Below are positions 24,257-33,932 of a DNA stretch of 64,000 nucleotides, one piece after another (position 1 is the first letter of the stretch; every line of letters begins with the position of its first letter). The translations under genes and the position numbers were made by a program. Source of the stretch: Sphingopyxis sp. OPL5 (GTDB taxonomy: Bacteria; Pseudomonadota; Alphaproteobacteria; Sphingomonadales; Sphingomonadaceae); the NCBI RefSeq assembly GCF_003797775.2, contig NZ_CP060725.1:2164001-2228000 (forward strand), given 5' to 3'. The notes below the pieces were generated by a model. It was not told the DNA's origin. It searched no databases and saw only the letters and a list, made by a program, of their open reading frames with translations.

Positions 24257-25630
24257 TCAGCGCCGCGCAACGCCGCCTTTCAATTTGGCCTTCTTGATCA
24301 GGTCGCCATATTGATGCGCGAGCATGTGGCTCTGGATCTGGGTAATGGTGTCGATGGTGACGTTGACGATGATCAGCAGGCTGGTGCCCCCGAGCTGGAA
24401 GGGCAGGCCCGACCGCGCGATGAAATATTCGGGGATCAGGCAGATCGCCGCCAGATACGCCGCCCCGATCACGGTGATGCGCGTCAGCACATGGTCGAGA
24501 TAGGCGGCGGTGTTCTTGCCCGGGCGGATGCCGGGGATGAAGCCGTTCTGGCGCTTCAGATTGTCGGCGGTTTCTTCCGGATTGAAGACAACCGCGACAT
24601 AGAAGAAGCAGAAGAAGACGATGCCCGCGGCATAGAGCGCCATGTACAGCGGCTGGCCGTGCGCGAGATACTGGTTGATCGTGATCAGGAAATCGCCGGT
24701 CGCGGTATCGCCCTGAACATTATTGCCCATGAACTGGGTGATCGTCAGCGGCATCAACAGCAGCGACGAGGCGAAGATCGGCGGGATCACGCCGGCGGTG
24801 TTGACCTTGAGCGGCAGATGGCTGCGGTCGGCCTGCATCCCGCCGCGCTGGGTCGCACGCTTTGGATATTGTACGAGCACCCTTCGCTGCGCCCGTTCCA
24901 TGAAGCTGATGAAGGCGATGATCGCGATCGCGCCGATGATCACGGCGAGCACGGTGCCGCCGCCCATCGAGCCTTCGCGGACCTGGCTGAACATCTGGGC
25001 GAAGCTGCGCGGCAGCTGGGCAAGGATGCCCGCCATGATGATCAGCGAGACGCCGTTGCCGATGCCGCGGCTGGTGATCTGTTCACCGAGCCACATCAGG
25101 AAAAGGGTTCCGCCGACGACGCTGATCACCGTGGTGATGCGGAACAGCATGCCGGGGTCGAGGACGACGGTGATGCCTTGCGCGCCGGTCGACGCCTCGG
25201 CGGTCAGCGCGAGGAAATAGGCCTGAATCGCGGTGAGCACGACGGTGCCGTAGCGGGTATATTGGTTGAGCTTCTTGCGCCCGCTTTCGCCCTCTTTCTT
25301 GAGCGCGGCGAGACTGGGGGCCAGCGCCGAGGCGAGCTGAACGACGATCGAAGCCGTGATATAGGGCATGACGCCGAGCGCGATGATGCTGAGGCGCTCA
25401 AGGCTGCCGCCCGAGAAGGTGTTGAAGATGTCGAGGACGCCGCCCGAGGCCGCCTGCTTATAGGCCTGCGCCAGCGCGACGGGGTCGACCCCGGGGAGCG
25501 GCACGAAGGACAGGAAGCGGAAGACGATCAGCGCGCCGATCGTGAACCAGATGCGGTTCTTGAGTTCGGTCGCCTGGCCGAACTTCGAAAAGTTCAGGTT
25601 GGAAGCAAGCTGGTCGGCGCGAGAGGCCAT
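24257..25630 (-). CDS. secY: Preprotein translocase subunit SecY
   Basis: SecY is the channel of the Sec translocon. The 457-residue product has ten hydrophobic helices, starting after RIWFTIGALIVFRFLSFVPLPG, and the cytosolic loop with RRVLVQYPKR that interacts with SecA and the ribosome. The C-terminus ends in a basic tail. It lies 145 bases after rplO on the same strand, with a strong hairpin (25734-25768) in the gap, and is followed by adk. Confidence 0.97.
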   Translation of the reverse strand: MASRADQLASNLNFSKFGQATELKNRIWFTIGALIVFRFLSFVPLPGVDPVALAQAYKQAASGGVLDIFNTFSGGSLERLSIIALGVMPYITASIVVQLASALAPSLAALKKEGESGRKKLNQYTRYGTVVLTAIQAYFLALTAEASTGAQGITVVLDPGMLFRITTVISVVGGTLFLMWLGEQITSRGIGNGVSLIIMAGILAQLPRSFAQMFSQVREGSMGGGTVLAVIIGAIAIIAFISFMERAQRRVLVQYPKRATQRGGMQADRSHLPLKVNTAGVIPPIFASSLLLMPLTITQFMGNNVQGDTATGDFLITINQYLAHGQPLYMALYAAGIVFFCFFYVAVVFNPEETADNLKRQNGFIPGIRPGKNTAAYLDHVLTRITVIGAAYLAAICLIPEYFIARSGLPFQLGGTSLLIIVNVTIDTITQIQSHMLAHQYGDLIKKAKLKGGVARR

Positions 25631-25733
25631 GGGTATTTTTCCTCGGATTTCCGGACCGCGCCCCCCGCGACCCGGCGCCTATGTGCGTTCGGTGGTCGTG
25701 AAGCGCAAGGGGAAAGGCCCGATTCAAATGCGT

Positions 25734-25768
25734 CGGGGGCGGCGTGGCCTGTTGCCGCGCCGCCCCCG
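25734..25768 (-). terminator. Strong hairpin between rplO and secY
   Basis: Arms CGGGGGCGGCG and CGCCGCCCCCG are perfectly complementary over eleven bases around a short loop. No T-run follows on the transcribed strand, so this looks more like a partial terminator or a processing/stability element than a full stop. It would lower secY expression relative to the ribosomal proteins. Confidence 0.5.
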
Positions 25769-25775
25769 AAAATCA

Positions 25776-26303
25776 TCAGGCCTTCTTGGCGGCCGCCGCA
25801 GCCTTGCGCTGGGCCCGCTTGCCGTCGCCTTCGGGCTTGGCTTCGGGCAGGTCGACCTTGCCGCCGGCCTTTTCGACCGCCTCGATCGCGCCCTTCGACG
25901 CGCCGGCAACCGCGAAGTTCAGCTTGGTCGTCAGTTCACCCTTGGCGAGGAGGCGAACGCCGTCCTTGCCGCCGCGGGCAACGCCGGCGGCCTTGAGCGC
26001 CGCGTGATCGACCACGGCCTTGGCGTCGAGCTTCTTCGTATCGATCAGCTTCTGGATCATGCCCAGATTGACGATCGCGAAGTCCTTGCCGAAGATATTG
26101 TTGAAGCCGCGCTTCGGGATACGCATGTGGAGCGGCATCTGGCCGCCTTCGAACCCGTTGATCGCGACGCCGCTGCGCGCCTTCTGGCCCTTCTGGCCGC
26201 GGCCGGCAGTCTTGCCCTTGCCCGAGCCGATGCCGCGTCCGACGCGCATCCGGCCCTTGCGGGCGCCGGCGTTGTCGCTGAGTTCGTTAAGTTTGATCGT
26301 CAT
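25776..26303 (-). CDS. rplO: 50S ribosomal protein L15
   Basis: L15 is a large-subunit protein with a long N-terminal arm that threads into 23S rRNA. The 175-residue product begins with [20 protein letters not shown] and has the glycine-rich [24 protein letters not shown] arm, then the [15 protein letters not shown] segment. It carries a C-terminal lysine/alanine tail of about 25 residues beyond the usual end. In most genomes it follows rpmD almost directly; here 268 bases with a broken DUF1737 reading frame intervene. Confidence 0.97.
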   Translation of the reverse strand: MTIKLNELSDNAGARKGRMRVGRGIGSGKGKTAGRGQKGQKARSGVAINGFEGGQMPLHMRIPKRGFNNIFGKDFAIVNLGMIQKLIDTKKLDAKAVVDHAALKAAGVARGGKDGVRLLAKGELTTKLNFAVAGASKGAIEAVEKAGGKVDLPEAKPEGDGKRAQRKAAAAAKKA

Positions 26304-26356
26304 GATTGCACTCGCTTTCGCTTTGTTCGCGCTGGGGACTGGCCGCCGGGACGGGA

Positions 26357-26565
26357 TCAGTCCGGTTCGATTTCACTCGATGGCTGAAAGCCGGGGTAGG
26401 CCCCGGCCTTGTCCATCACGATGGCTTGGGCGACATAGCCGCGGCCATCGCGACACTGGTGATCGACGGGCTGCCGTGAAGCTGCCACCCCCGGTTGAGC
26501 AGACCTTCGACGCGGGCGCAGAACGCGCTGTCGTCGGGACCGGTCAACAGGCGGTACAGCTTCAC
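26357..26565 (-). pseudogene. Frameshifted DUF1737-like small ORF between rpmD and rplO
   Basis: From a GTG at 26565, six bases after the rpmD stop, the frame reads VKLYRLLTGPDDSAFCARVE and continues to HGSPSITS, which matches the start of DUF1737 proteins, then runs out at a TGA at 26416 (49 codons). Shifting the frame back one base near 26450 restores RDGRGYVAQAIVMDKAGAYP and ends at a TGA at 26357, giving the usual length of about 70 residues. One missing base explains both halves. It could be a mutation, a sequencing error or, less likely, a programmed shift. DUF1737 function is unknown. Confidence 0.65.
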
Positions 26566-26571
26566 CGGCTT

Positions 26572-26757
26572 TTAGCCCTCGATCACTTCCACCATGTGCG
26601 GAAGTTTGCGGATCATGCCGCGCACTTCCGGGGTGTCGATCAGTTCGACCTCGCGATGCATCTTGCCCAGGCCGAGGCCGGTCAGGATCGCACGCTGGCT
26701 CTTGGGACGACGGATCGGCGAGCCGATCTGGCGGATCTTGATCTTCTTGTCAGCCAT
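26572..26757 (-). CDS. rpmD: 50S ribosomal protein L30
   Basis: L30 is a small peripheral protein of the large subunit. The 61-residue sequence, [20 protein letters not shown] and then [23 protein letters not shown], is complete and typical of the bacterial short form. It starts four bases after the rpsE stop on the spc operon. The next regular spc gene, rplO, is displaced by 268 bases. Confidence 0.96.
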   Translation of the reverse strand: MADKKIKIRQIGSPIRRPKSQRAILTGLGLGKMHREVELIDTPEVRGMIRKLPHMVEVIEG

Positions 26758-26761
26758 GGTC

Positions 26762-27478
26762 TTACTCCGTCACCGCGGCGGCTTCGGCCTCGGCAGTGCG
26801 ATCGGATGCACCGCCGCGCTTGATGAGGTCCGACACCTTCTTGCCGCGACGCTGCGCGACCGACTTGGGGCTGGTCTGCTCGCCGAGCGCTTCGAAGGTG
26901 GCGCGGATCATGTTGTAGGGGTTCGAGGTGCCGTTCGACTTGGTCACCACGTCGGCGACGCCGAGCGATTCGAACACGGCGCGCATCGGACCACCGGCGA
27001 TGATGCCGGTACCCGCGGGCGCCGAGCGCAGCGTGACCATGCCGGCACCGAAATGGCCGAGGCCGTCATGGTGCAGCGTGCGGCCGTCGCGCAGCGGAAC
27101 GCGAATCATCGCCTTCTTGGCAGCGGCGGTCGCCTTCGAAATGGCTTCGGGCACTTCGCGCGCCTTGCCATGACCGAAACCGGCGCGGCCCTTGCCGTCG
27201 CCGACGACGACGAGCGCGGCGAAACCGAAGCGCTTGCCGCCCTTCACGGTTTTCGAGACACGGTTGATGTGGACGAGCTTTTCGATCAGCTCTTCGCCGC
27301 CATCATCGTCGCGCGGACGACGATCGTCGCGGCGACCACGGCCGCCGCCATCACGACCGCCACGATTGCCGCCCGGTCCGCCGGCGCCGCCGCCACGACC
27401 GCGGCGCGGAGCCTGGGTGGTGGTTTCGGTCGCCGCTTCGGGCGCTGCGCCTTCGACGTTCTGTACTTCGTCAGCCAT
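26762..27478 (-). CDS. rpsE: 30S ribosomal protein S5 with RG-rich N-terminal extension
   Basis: S5 helps keep decoding accurate and takes part in mRNA unwinding at the entry channel. The conserved part starts near residue 58 with [20 protein letters not shown] and includes [31 protein letters not shown]. The first 55 residues are unlike the E. coli protein: an acidic and alanine-rich start followed by [24 protein letters not shown] repeats. Total length is 238 against about 167 in E. coli. The extension is seen directly; a role in binding RNA is inferred. Confidence 0.96.
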   Translation of the reverse strand: MADEVQNVEGAAPEAATETTTQAPRRGRGGGAGGPGGNRGGRDGGGRGRRDDRRPRDDDGGEELIEKLVHINRVSKTVKGGKRFGFAALVVVGDGKGRAGFGHGKAREVPEAISKATAAAKKAMIRVPLRDGRTLHHDGLGHFGAGMVTLRSAPAGTGIIAGGPMRAVFESLGVADVVTKSNGTSNPYNMIRATFEALGEQTSPKSVAQRRGKKVSDLIKRGGASDRTAEAEAAAVTE

Positions 27479-27479
27479 A

Positions 27480-27833
27480 TTAGAACTCCAATCCGCCTTC
27501 GCGAGCCGCGTCGGCCAGCGCCTTGATGCGCCCGTGGAACAGGAAACCGCCGCGGTCGAACACGACCTGCGTCACGCCGGCCTTTTTCGCGGCAGCGGCG
27601 AGGCGCTTGCCGACGTCGGCAGCCGCCGCGGTGGTCGCGCCGGTCTTGCCGCGGACATCCTTGTCGAGCGTCGAAGCCGAAGCCAGCGTTGCGCCGGCAG
27701 CGTCGTCGATGAGCTGCGCATAGATGTGACGGCCCGAACGGTGCACCGACAGGCGGGCGCGCCCGCCGGCGCGCTTGCGAAGGGCGGTACGAACGCGTTG
27801 GCGGCGTTTTTCGAATTGGGTAAGATGTGCCAT
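27480..27833 (-). CDS. rplR: 50S ribosomal protein L18
   Basis: L18 binds 5S rRNA with L5. The 117-residue product starts [20 protein letters not shown] and has the core [21 protein letters not shown] and a C-terminal [20 protein letters not shown] that contacts 5S rRNA. It lies one base before rpsE and three after rplF, within the tightly packed spc operon. Nothing unusual is seen. Confidence 0.97.
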   Translation of the reverse strand: MAHLTQFEKRRQRVRTALRKRAGGRARLSVHRSGRHIYAQLIDDAAGATLASASTLDKDVRGKTGATTAAAADVGKRLAAAAKKAGVTQVVFDRGGFLFHGRIKALADAAREGGLEF

Positions 27834-27836
27834 GGC

Positions 27837-28370
27837 TTACTTCTTCTTGCCTTCTTTGCGGAAGATGTACTCGCCGCGATATTTGATGCCCTTGCCCTTA
27901 TAGGGTTCGGGCTTGCGCCAACGACGGATTTCCGCCGCGACCTGACCGACCTGCTGCTTGTCGATGCCGGTGATCTCAATCGTCGTGTTGTCCGGCGTCT
28001 TGATCTCGATCCCCTCGGGGATCGTGAAATCGACATCGTGGCTGTAACCGAGCTGCAGCTTCAACATCTTGCCCTGGGCGTTGGCACGATAGCCGACACC
28101 GGTGATTTCGAGCACCTTGGTGAAGCCGTCGGTGACGCCGGTGACGAGGTTCTGGACCAGCGTGCGCTGCATGCCCCAGAAGGCGCGCGCCTGCTTGGTG
28201 GCGTTGGCAGGCTGGACCGAAATCTCGCCTTCCTTGACCTCATAGGCGATGTCGTCGGCGAGCGCGAGGGCCAGGGTGCCCTTGGGCCCCTTGACCGACA
28301 GCTGACCGCCGTCGATGCTGGCCGTGACCCCCGAAGGGATGGCGACCACTTTTTTACCAATACGCGACAT
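27837..28370 (-). CDS. rplF: 50S ribosomal protein L6
   Basis: L6 sits at the base of the L7/L12 stalk and contacts the sarcin-ricin loop. The 177-residue sequence has both repeated domains: [20 protein letters not shown] at the start and [28 protein letters not shown] before the [14 protein letters not shown] motif near the C-terminus. Its ATG overlaps the rpsH stop (TGATG), so translation is coupled. Confidence 0.97.
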   Translation of the reverse strand: MSRIGKKVVAIPSGVTASIDGGQLSVKGPKGTLALALADDIAYEVKEGEISVQPANATKQARAFWGMQRTLVQNLVTGVTDGFTKVLEITGVGYRANAQGKMLKLQLGYSHDVDFTIPEGIEIKTPDNTTIEITGIDKQQVGQVAAEIRRWRKPEPYKGKGIKYRGEYIFRKEGKKK

Positions 28371-28774
28371 CAGAACACCTCCGCCAGCACTTCGCCGCCG
28401 ACATTATGTTCGCGGGCCTCGGCATCCGAGAGGACGCCGCGCGGGGTCGACACGATGGTGATGCCCAGGCCGTTGCGCACGATCGGCAGTTCTTTCGAAC
28501 CCGAATAGATGCGGCGGCCCGGCTTCGAGACGCGCGCCACGTGGCGGATCGCCGGCTGGCCTTCGAAATATTTCAGCTCGATGCGGATGCCCTTGTGCTG
28601 GCCCTTGGCGCCCAGCGCTTCTTCGCTGTAGCCGCGGATATAGCCTTCGCGCTGAAGAACATCGAGAACACGGACGCGCAGGGTCGAGGCCGGCGTCAGG
28701 ACGCTGTCCTTCTTCGCCTGCTGGCCGTTGCGGATGCGGGTGAGCATATCACCCAGAGGATCGGTCATTGCCAT
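28370..28774 (-). CDS. rpsH: 30S ribosomal protein S8
   Basis: S8 binds the central domain of 16S rRNA and, in E. coli, represses spc operon translation. The 134-residue product includes [14 protein letters not shown] and the C-terminal [30 protein letters not shown], both highly conserved. The ATG at 28774 has GGAAG seven bases ahead and is preferred to the ATG two codons later. A regulatory S8 site in the rplE start region was not identified by eye. Confidence 0.97.
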   Translation of the reverse strand: MAMTDPLGDMLTRIRNGQQAKKDSVLTPASTLRVRVLDVLQREGYIRGYSEEALGAKGQHKGIRIELKYFEGQPAIRHVARVSKPGRRIYSGSKELPIVRNGLGITIVSTPRGVLSDAEAREHNVGGEVLAEVF

Positions 28775-28786
28775 CTTGCGTCTTCC

Positions 28787-29092
28787 TTACCAGCTCGACT
28801 TCACAACGCCGGGGATCAGGCCCTTGTTGGCCAGATCGCGGAGCTGGATACGGCAAAGCCGGAACTTGCGATAATATGCGCGCGGACGACCGGTCATCTC
28901 GCAGCGGTTGCGGATGCGGGTCGGGTTTCCGTTGCGCGGAACTTCCGCCATCTTGAGGCGCGCGATCAGTCGCTCGCCATCGTCGAGCGACGTGTCCGCC
29001 GCAATCGCCTTCAGCTTCGCATAACGGCCGGCGTACTTCTTCACCAGCTGCTTGCGACGCTCATTCTTGTTCACGGAACTCAGTTTCGCCAT
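28787..29092 (-). CDS. rpsN: 30S ribosomal protein S14 (zinc-free form)
   Basis: S14 belongs to the 3' domain of the small subunit. The 101-residue protein is the longer C-minus type without the CxxC zinc pairs, as in most proteobacteria. [20 protein letters not shown] starts it and [20 protein letters not shown] marks the rRNA-contact loop near residue 60. It lies between rplE and rpsH in the usual spc order. Confidence 0.97.
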   Translation of the reverse strand: MAKLSSVNKNERRKQLVKKYAGRYAKLKAIAADTSLDDGERLIARLKMAEVPRNGNPTRIRNRCEMTGRPRAYYRKFRLCRIQLRDLANKGLIPGVVKSSW

Positions 29093-29142
29093 GACTTAAG
29101 TTCTCTTTCCTTCTTGAAAGAGCCTGCCTGGTCCCAAAGGGA

Positions 29143-29721
29143 TCAGGCGGCTTCCTTTTCCTGCGCTTCGATCGGGAAGGGGAAGCCGAACAGCTTGAGC
29201 AGTTCGCGGGCTTCTTCGTCCGTACGGGCGGTGGTGGTGACGATCACGTCCATGCCGCGCACCTGGTCGATGCGGTCATAGTTGATCTCGGGGAAGATGA
29301 TCTGCTCTTTCAGACCCATGGCATAGTTGCCACGGCCGTCGAAGCTGGTCGCCGACACGCCGCGAAAGTCGCGGATGCGCGGCATTGCGATGGTGATCAG
29401 GCGGTCGAGGAATTCGTACATGCGTTCGCGGCGCAAGGTCACCTTGCAGCCGATCGGCATGCCTTCGCGCAGCTTGAACTGTGCGATCGACTTCTTCGCC
29501 TTGGTCACGACAGGCTTCTGGCCGGCGATCAGCTCCATTTCTGCAGCTGCCGATTCGACTTTCTTCTTGTCCTGCGTGGCTTCACCGACGCCCATGTTGA
29601 GCGTGATCTTTTCGATCTTCGGCACTTCCATCGCGTTCTTGTAACCGAATTTCTCGGTCATCGCCTTGACGATCACCTCGTCGTAGCGGGTGCGCATGCG
29701 CGGGGTGTAATTGTCAGCCAC
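29143..29721 (-). CDS. rplE: 50S ribosomal protein L5
   Basis: L5 forms the 5S rRNA complex and a bridge to the small subunit. The 192-residue product has [20 protein letters not shown] near the start, the [18 protein letters not shown] stretch, and the C-terminal [22 protein letters not shown]. The start codon is GTG at 29721, overlapping the rplX end by eight bases. The length is slightly above the E. coli protein because of a short C-terminal tail. Confidence 0.97.
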   Translation of the reverse strand: MADNYTPRMRTRYDEVIVKAMTEKFGYKNAMEVPKIEKITLNMGVGEATQDKKKVESAAAEMELIAGQKPVVTKAKKSIAQFKLREGMPIGCKVTLRRERMYEFLDRLITIAMPRIRDFRGVSATSFDGRGNYAMGLKEQIIFPEINYDRIDQVRGMDVIVTTTARTDEEARELLKLFGFPFPIEAQEKEAA

Positions 29722-30034
29722 TGATCGTCTCCCCGGACTTCACGGCCACGCGGACCTTCTTGCCGTCCTTGGTTTCAAAGCGCACGCGGGTCGGCTTGCC
29801 CGACTTGGGGTCGGCCAGTGCGACCTTGCTCGCGTGCAGCGGCGCTTCCTTGCGTTCCAGGCCACCCTGCGGGTTGGTCTGGCTCGGCTTGCGGTGCCGC
29901 GTGATGATGTTGACGCCCGCGACGACCAGCTTGCCGTCTTTCGGCAGGCTCTGCGTCACTTCACCGGTCTTGCCCTTGTCCTTGCCGGACAGGATGACAA
30001 CCGTGTCGCCCTTCTTGATCTTCGCCATACTCAT
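29714..30034 (-). CDS. rplX: 50S ribosomal protein L24
   Basis: L24 is an early assembly protein of the large subunit with a KOW-type barrel: [20 protein letters not shown] at the N-terminus. The rest ([14 protein letters not shown] and [20 protein letters not shown]) is also conserved. I take the ATG at 30034 since GGAGGT lies nine bases ahead; the ATG at 30028 would put that site too far away. The product has 106 residues. Confidence 0.97.
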   Translation of the reverse strand: MSMAKIKKGDTVVILSGKDKGKTGEVTQSLPKDGKLVVAGVNIITRHRKPSQTNPQGGLERKEAPLHASKVALADPKSGKPTRVRFETKDGKKVRVAVKSGETISG

Positions 30035-30036
30035 GG

Positions 30037-30405
30037 TCAGAGCACCTCCGGCGCCAGGCTGATGATCTTCATATAGCCACGGCCGCGCAGTTCGCGGACG
30101 ACGGGGCCGAAGATACGGGTGCCGATCGGCTCCTCGTTCTTGTTGACGAGCACGGCGGCGTTGCTGTCGAAGCGGATCACCGAACCGTCGGCGCGGCGCA
30201 CATCCTTCGCGGTGCGGACGATGACGGCGCGATGCACGTCGCCCTTCTTCACCTTGCCGCGCGGCTGGGCTTCCTTGATCGACACGACGATGACATCGCC
30301 GACGCCGGCGACGCGACGCTTCGACCCGCCCAGCACCTTGATGCACTGGACGCGCTTCGCGCCGCTGTTGTCGGCGACTTCCAATTGTGACTGCATCTGG
30401 ATCAT
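30037..30405 (-). CDS. rplN: 50S ribosomal protein L14
   Basis: L14 lies at the subunit interface and contacts 16S rRNA helix 14. The 122-residue product is nearly invariant: [20 protein letters not shown] starts it, followed by [21 protein letters not shown] and the C-terminal [19 protein letters not shown]. It is the first gene of the spc part here, 60 bases after rpsQ. Confidence 0.97.
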   Translation of the reverse strand: MIQMQSQLEVADNSGAKRVQCIKVLGGSKRRVAGVGDVIVVSIKEAQPRGKVKKGDVHRAVIVRTAKDVRRADGSVIRFDSNAAVLVNKNEEPIGTRIFGPVVRELRGRGYMKIISLAPEVL

Positions 30406-30465
30406 CGATGCATTTCCTTCTTGTTTGGCCTACCGGGCAATCCCGGCGGTTCCGTGAAAACCAGC

Positions 30466-30735
30466 TTAGGCGTCGGCAGCCGTTTTGGGCTTGCTGTGGG
30501 TGTCGACCTTGTCGAGCACCTTCCACGTCTTCAGCTTCGAAATCGGCTTCGTTTCCTCGATGCGGACGGTTTCACCAGCCTTGATGCTGTTGTCCTCATC
30601 ATGGGCGTGATACTTCTTCGAACGACGGATGATCTTGCCGTACAGAGGGTGCTTCACCTTCCGCTCGACTTTCACCACGACGGTCTTGTCGCCCTTGTCG
30701 GACACCACGGTACCGGTCAGAATGCGCTTCGGCAT
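30466..30735 (-). CDS. rpsQ: 30S ribosomal protein S17
   Basis: S17 is a primary 16S rRNA binder with an OB fold. The sequence [20 protein letters not shown] followed by [20 protein letters not shown] is clear. The 89-residue length includes a C-terminal [20 protein letters not shown] tail found in relatives. It closes the S10 operon part after rpmC. Confidence 0.97.
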   Translation of the reverse strand: MPKRILTGTVVSDKGDKTVVVKVERKVKHPLYGKIIRRSKKYHAHDEDNSIKAGETVRIEETKPISKLKTWKVLDKVDTHSKPKTAADA

Positions 30736-30746
30736 CGATAGTCTCC

Positions 30747-30950
30747 TTACTTCGCAGCCGAGCGCGTGCGCTCGGTCTGCTGCGTCTTGATGCGGGCGAT
30801 CGAGCGCCGCACTTCCTTGACGCGCGATGCCTTTTCAAGCTGGCCGGTGGCCGCCTGGAAACGCAGGTTGAACGCCTCACGCTTCAGTTCGCCAAGCTGT
30901 TCGGCGAGCTGGTCGTCGGTCTTGGCCTTGAAATCTTCGGTCTTGGCCAT
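30747..30950 (-). CDS. rpmC: 50S ribosomal protein L29
   Basis: L29 lies at the exit of the peptide tunnel and helps dock SRP and trigger factor. The 67-residue product is a two-helix hairpin: [20 protein letters not shown], then [20 protein letters not shown] and [14 protein letters not shown] start at the ATG at 30950 because the longer frame upstream overlaps rplP and lacks family sequence. Confidence 0.96.
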   Translation of the reverse strand: MAKTEDFKAKTDDQLAEQLGELKREAFNLRFQAATGQLEKASRVKEVRRSIARIKTQQTERTRSAAK

Positions 30951-30954
30951 GTCC

Positions 30955-31386
30955 TTAACCCTCCAGGTGGGTCGTGTCGCCGAGGCGGGCAACGACCTTG
31001 GTCTTGATCGGCAGCTTCATCGCGGCGCGTTCGAACGCCAGCGCGGCCACGGGGCCCGGAACGCCGTCGAGTTCGAACAGGATGCGGCCCGGCTTCACGC
31101 GCGCGGCCCAGAATTCCGGCGAACCCTTGCCCTTGCCCATACGGACTTCGGCCGGCTTCGACGACACGGGGACGTCCGGGAAGATGCGGATCCACAAACG
31201 GCCCTGACGCTTGATCGCACGGCTGATCGCACGGCGAGCCGCTTCGATCTGGCGCGCGGTGATGCGCTCGGGTTCCATCGCCTTCAGCCCGTAGGAGCCG
31301 AAATTCAGGCTGGTGCCACCCTTGGCATTGCCATGGATGCGGCCCTTGAAAGCCTTGCGGAACTTGGTTTTTTTCGGTTGCAGCAT
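30955..31386 (-). CDS. rplP: 50S ribosomal protein L16
   Basis: L16 organises the A-site tRNA path near the peptidyl transferase centre. The 143-residue protein starts [20 protein letters not shown], contains the [25 protein letters not shown] segment and [21 protein letters not shown]. The tip carries arginine in the usual place. It lies four bases ahead of rpmC and eleven after rpsC. Confidence 0.97.
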   Translation of the reverse strand: MLQPKKTKFRKAFKGRIHGNAKGGTSLNFGSYGLKAMEPERITARQIEAARRAISRAIKRQGRLWIRIFPDVPVSSKPAEVRMGKGKGSPEFWAARVKPGRILFELDGVPGPVAALAFERAAMKLPIKTKVVARLGDTTHLEG

Positions 31387-31397
31387 GTCAGCAGTCC

Positions 31398-32105
31398 TTA
31401 GCGGCGATCATCGCGCGCCGGGCGCACGCCCGACGTCTGCGCGTCGAGCATCAACCGGTCGGTCGCCATCGGGTCATGACCCAGGATTTCGCCCTTGAAG
31501 ATCCACACCTTGATCCCGCACACGCCATAGGCGGTGTGCGCGGTCGCTTCGGCATAATCGACGTTCGCGCGCAGCGTGTGCAGCGGCACCCGGCCTTCGC
31601 GGTACCATTCGGTGCGCGCGATTTCCGCGCCGCCCAGACGGCCGGCGCAGTTGATGCGGATGCCCTCTGCGCCGAGACGCATCGCCGACTGCACCGCGCG
31701 CTTCATCGCACGGCGGAACGCCACGCGGCGCTCGAGCTGGTCGGCAATGCCCTGGCCAACGAGCTTGGCGTCGACTTCGGGCTTGCGGATTTCGACGATG
31801 TTCAGCGACACGTCGCTGCCGGTCAGTTCGCCGAGCTGCTTGCGCAGCTTTTCGATGTCGGCGCCCTTCTTGCCGATGATGACGCCCGGACGAGCGGCAT
31901 AGATCGACACGCGGCACAGCTTGGCGGGACGCTCGATCACCACCTTCGAAATCGCGGCCTGCGGCAGCGTCTTGAAGATGAAGTTGCGGATCTTCAGATC
32001 CTCAACGAGCATACGGCCATAGTCCTGCCCTTCGGCGAACCAGCGGCTGTCCCAGGTGCGGTTGACCTGCAGGCGCAGGCCGATCGGATTGCTCTTCTGG
32101 CCCAT
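31398..32105 (-). CDS. rpsC: 30S ribosomal protein S3
   Basis: S3 sits at the mRNA entry tunnel and has helicase activity with S4 and S5. The 235-residue product starts [20 protein letters not shown] and carries the KH domain with [20 protein letters not shown] near residue 80. The C-terminal domain has [25 protein letters not shown]. The usual order rplV-rpsC-rplP is kept. Confidence 0.97.
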   Translation of the reverse strand: MGQKSNPIGLRLQVNRTWDSRWFAEGQDYGRMLVEDLKIRNFIFKTLPQAAISKVVIERPAKLCRVSIYAARPGVIIGKKGADIEKLRKQLGELTGSDVSLNIVEIRKPEVDAKLVGQGIADQLERRVAFRRAMKRAVQSAMRLGAEGIRINCAGRLGGAEIARTEWYREGRVPLHTLRANVDYAEATAHTAYGVCGIKVWIFKGEILGHDPMATDRLMLDAQTSGVRPARDDRR

Positions 32106-32106
32106 G

Positions 32107-32487
32107 TTACGCCTCTTCTTCCTGTTCGCGCACGACGATGCGGATGCGGCTGAACGGCTTGACGATCCGGGTCGACTTGCCGCGACCGCGTGCGTGCCAG
32201 CGCTTCATCGAGATCGACTTGCCGACGCTGGCTTCCTGGATGACCAGCGCATCGACGTCGAGGTTGTGGTTGTTTTCCGCGTTGGCGACGGCGCTGGCGA
32301 GAACCTTGCGCACGTCGACCGCCATCGCCTTCTTCGAGAAAGCGAGGACGTTCATCGCGTCTTCGACCTTGCGACCGCGGATCAGCGCAGCGACGAGGTT
32401 CAGCTTCTGCGCCGAGCCACGAATCTGCGTGCCGACCGACAGCGCCTCGTTATCCGCAACGCGGCGGGGGGATTTTGCCTTGCCCAT
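32107..32487 (-). CDS. rplV: 50S ribosomal protein L22
   Basis: L22 lines the peptide exit tunnel with a long hairpin; mutations there give macrolide resistance. The 126-residue sequence has [20 protein letters not shown] at the start, [20 protein letters not shown], and the hairpin with [20 protein letters not shown]. The tunnel loop looks normal. Its ATG shares a base with the rpsS stop (TAATG). Confidence 0.97.
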   Translation of the reverse strand: MGKAKSPRRVADNEALSVGTQIRGSAQKLNLVAALIRGRKVEDAMNVLAFSKKAMAVDVRKVLASAVANAENNHNLDVDALVIQEASVGKSISMKRWHARGRGKSTRIVKPFSRIRIVVREQEEEA

Positions 32488-32762
32488 TAGCGTTTGCCCT
32501 TCTTGTCGGCCGCGTGGCCGGGGAAGAAGCGCGTCGGCGCAAATTCACCCAGCTTCATGCCGACCATGTCTTCGTTGACCGACACCGGCACGAACTTGCG
32601 GCCGTTGTAGACGTTGAAGGTCAGCCCGACGAACTGCGGCAGGATGGTGGACCGACGCGACCAGGTCTTGATCGGGGCAGAGCTGCCACCGTCCTGGGCC
32701 GTTTCGGCTTTCTTGAGGAGATGAAGGTCGACAAACGGACCCTTCCAGACCGAGCGAGCCAT
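32487..32762 (-). CDS. rpsS: 30S ribosomal protein S19
   Basis: S19 lies in the small-subunit head and contacts the A-site. The 91-residue product starts [20 protein letters not shown] and includes [20 protein letters not shown] and the C-terminal [20 protein letters not shown]. All family marks are present. It follows rplB by three bases. Confidence 0.97.
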   Translation of the reverse strand: MARSVWKGPFVDLHLLKKAETAQDGGSSAPIKTWSRRSTILPQFVGLTFNVYNGRKFVPVSVNEDMVGMKLGEFAPTRFFPGHAADKKGKR

Positions 32763-32765
32763 GGC

Positions 32766-33602
32766 TTACCTCTTCTTCTTGGCGTGACGCGACCGGATGA
32801 TCATCTTGTCGGTCGACTTGTTGTGACGGGTACGAGCACCCTTGGTCGGCTTGCCCCACGGGGTAACCGGATGGCGGCCGCCCGAGGTACGGCCTTCACC
32901 GCCGCCGTGCGGGTGATCGACCGGGTTCTTGGCCACGCCGCGGGTCAGCGGACGCTTGCCGAGCCAGCGACCACGGCCAGCCTTGCCGAGGTTGGTGTTC
33001 TGGTTGTCCGGGTTCGACACCGCGCCGACCGTGCCCATGCACTCGCCGCGGATGTAACGCTGCTCGCCCGAACCGAGACGCACGATGACAAGGCCGCGGT
33101 CACGACCGACGACCTGGGCATAGGTGCCGGCCGAACGGGCGATCTGGCCGCCCTTGCCCGGCTTCATCTCGATGTTGTGGACGATCGTGCCAACCGGCAT
33201 CTGCGACAATTCCATCGCATTGCCAGGCTTCACGTCGGTCTTCTTGCCCGCGACGACGACATCGCCGACCGCGAGGCGCTGCGGCGCCAGGATATAGGTC
33301 TGCTCGCCGTCTTCGTACTTCACCAGCGCGATGAAGGCCGTACGGTTGGGGTCATATTCCAGACGCTCGACGGTAGCCGGCATGTCCCACTTGCGACGCT
33401 TGAAGTCGATGAAGCGGTACTTCTGCTTGTGGCCGCCCGCGATGCCGCGCGAGGTCACATGACCCTTGTTGTTGCGGCCGCCGGTCTTGTTCTTGCCTTC
33501 GGTCAGCGCCTTGACGGGCTTGCCCTTCCACAGCGACGATTTGTCGACGAGGATCAGGCCGCGCTGCGCGGGGCTGGTCGGATTATAGGATTTAAGTGCC
33601 AT
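32766..33602 (-). CDS. rplB: 50S ribosomal protein L2
   Basis: L2 is needed for subunit joining and supports the peptidyl transferase centre. The 278-residue product starts with [20 protein letters not shown] and includes [20 protein letters not shown] in the barrel. The essential histidine lies in the loop [21 protein letters not shown] near residue 230. Nothing unusual is seen; it follows rplW in normal S10 order. Confidence 0.98.
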   Translation of the reverse strand: MALKSYNPTSPAQRGLILVDKSSLWKGKPVKALTEGKNKTGGRNNKGHVTSRGIAGGHKQKYRFIDFKRRKWDMPATVERLEYDPNRTAFIALVKYEDGEQTYILAPQRLAVGDVVVAGKKTDVKPGNAMELSQMPVGTIVHNIEMKPGKGGQIARSAGTYAQVVGRDRGLVIVRLGSGEQRYIRGECMGTVGAVSNPDNQNTNLGKAGRGRWLGKRPLTRGVAKNPVDHPHGGGEGRTSGGRHPVTPWGKPTKGARTRHNKSTDKMIIRSRHAKKKR

Positions 33603-33623
33603 TGTTCTTGCCTCTTCCTACAA

Positions 33624-33932
33624 TCAGACGCCGGTGGTGACGTCGATCGACTGGCCTTCGGCCAGGCGAACGATCGCCTTCTTCACGTCGCTGCGGGTGT
33701 AGGGCTTGCCCTTCCAGCGCTTGGTCTTGCCCTTGGTGATGAGCGTGTTCACGCCGATCACCTTGACATCGAACAGCGCCTCGACGGCGGCCTTGATGGC
33801 GGGCTTGGTCGCATCGTTCGCAACCTTGAACACCACCGCGTTATTCTCGCTGAGCAGGGTCGACTTCTCGGTGATCACCGGAGCGAGGATCACGTCATAG
33901 TGACGCGCGTCGACAGTTTTTGCCTTAGCCAT
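33624..33932 (-). CDS. rplW: 50S ribosomal protein L23
   Basis: L23 stands at the tunnel exit and is the docking site for trigger factor and SRP. The 102-residue protein carries [20 protein letters not shown] and the basic loop [20 protein letters not shown] that enters rRNA. It starts inside the end of rplD (8-base overlap). Confidence 0.97.
   Translation of the reverse strand: MAKAKTVDARHYDVILAPVITEKSTLLSENNAVVFKVANDATKPAIKAAVEALFDVKVIGVNTLITKGKTKRWKGKPYTRSDVKKAIVRLAEGQSIDVTTGV

Noticed and set aside
23618..25996. A 792-codon rightward open frame antisense to adk and secY
   Set aside because: The opposite strand carries essential conserved genes; this frame is a shadow of their codon bias.
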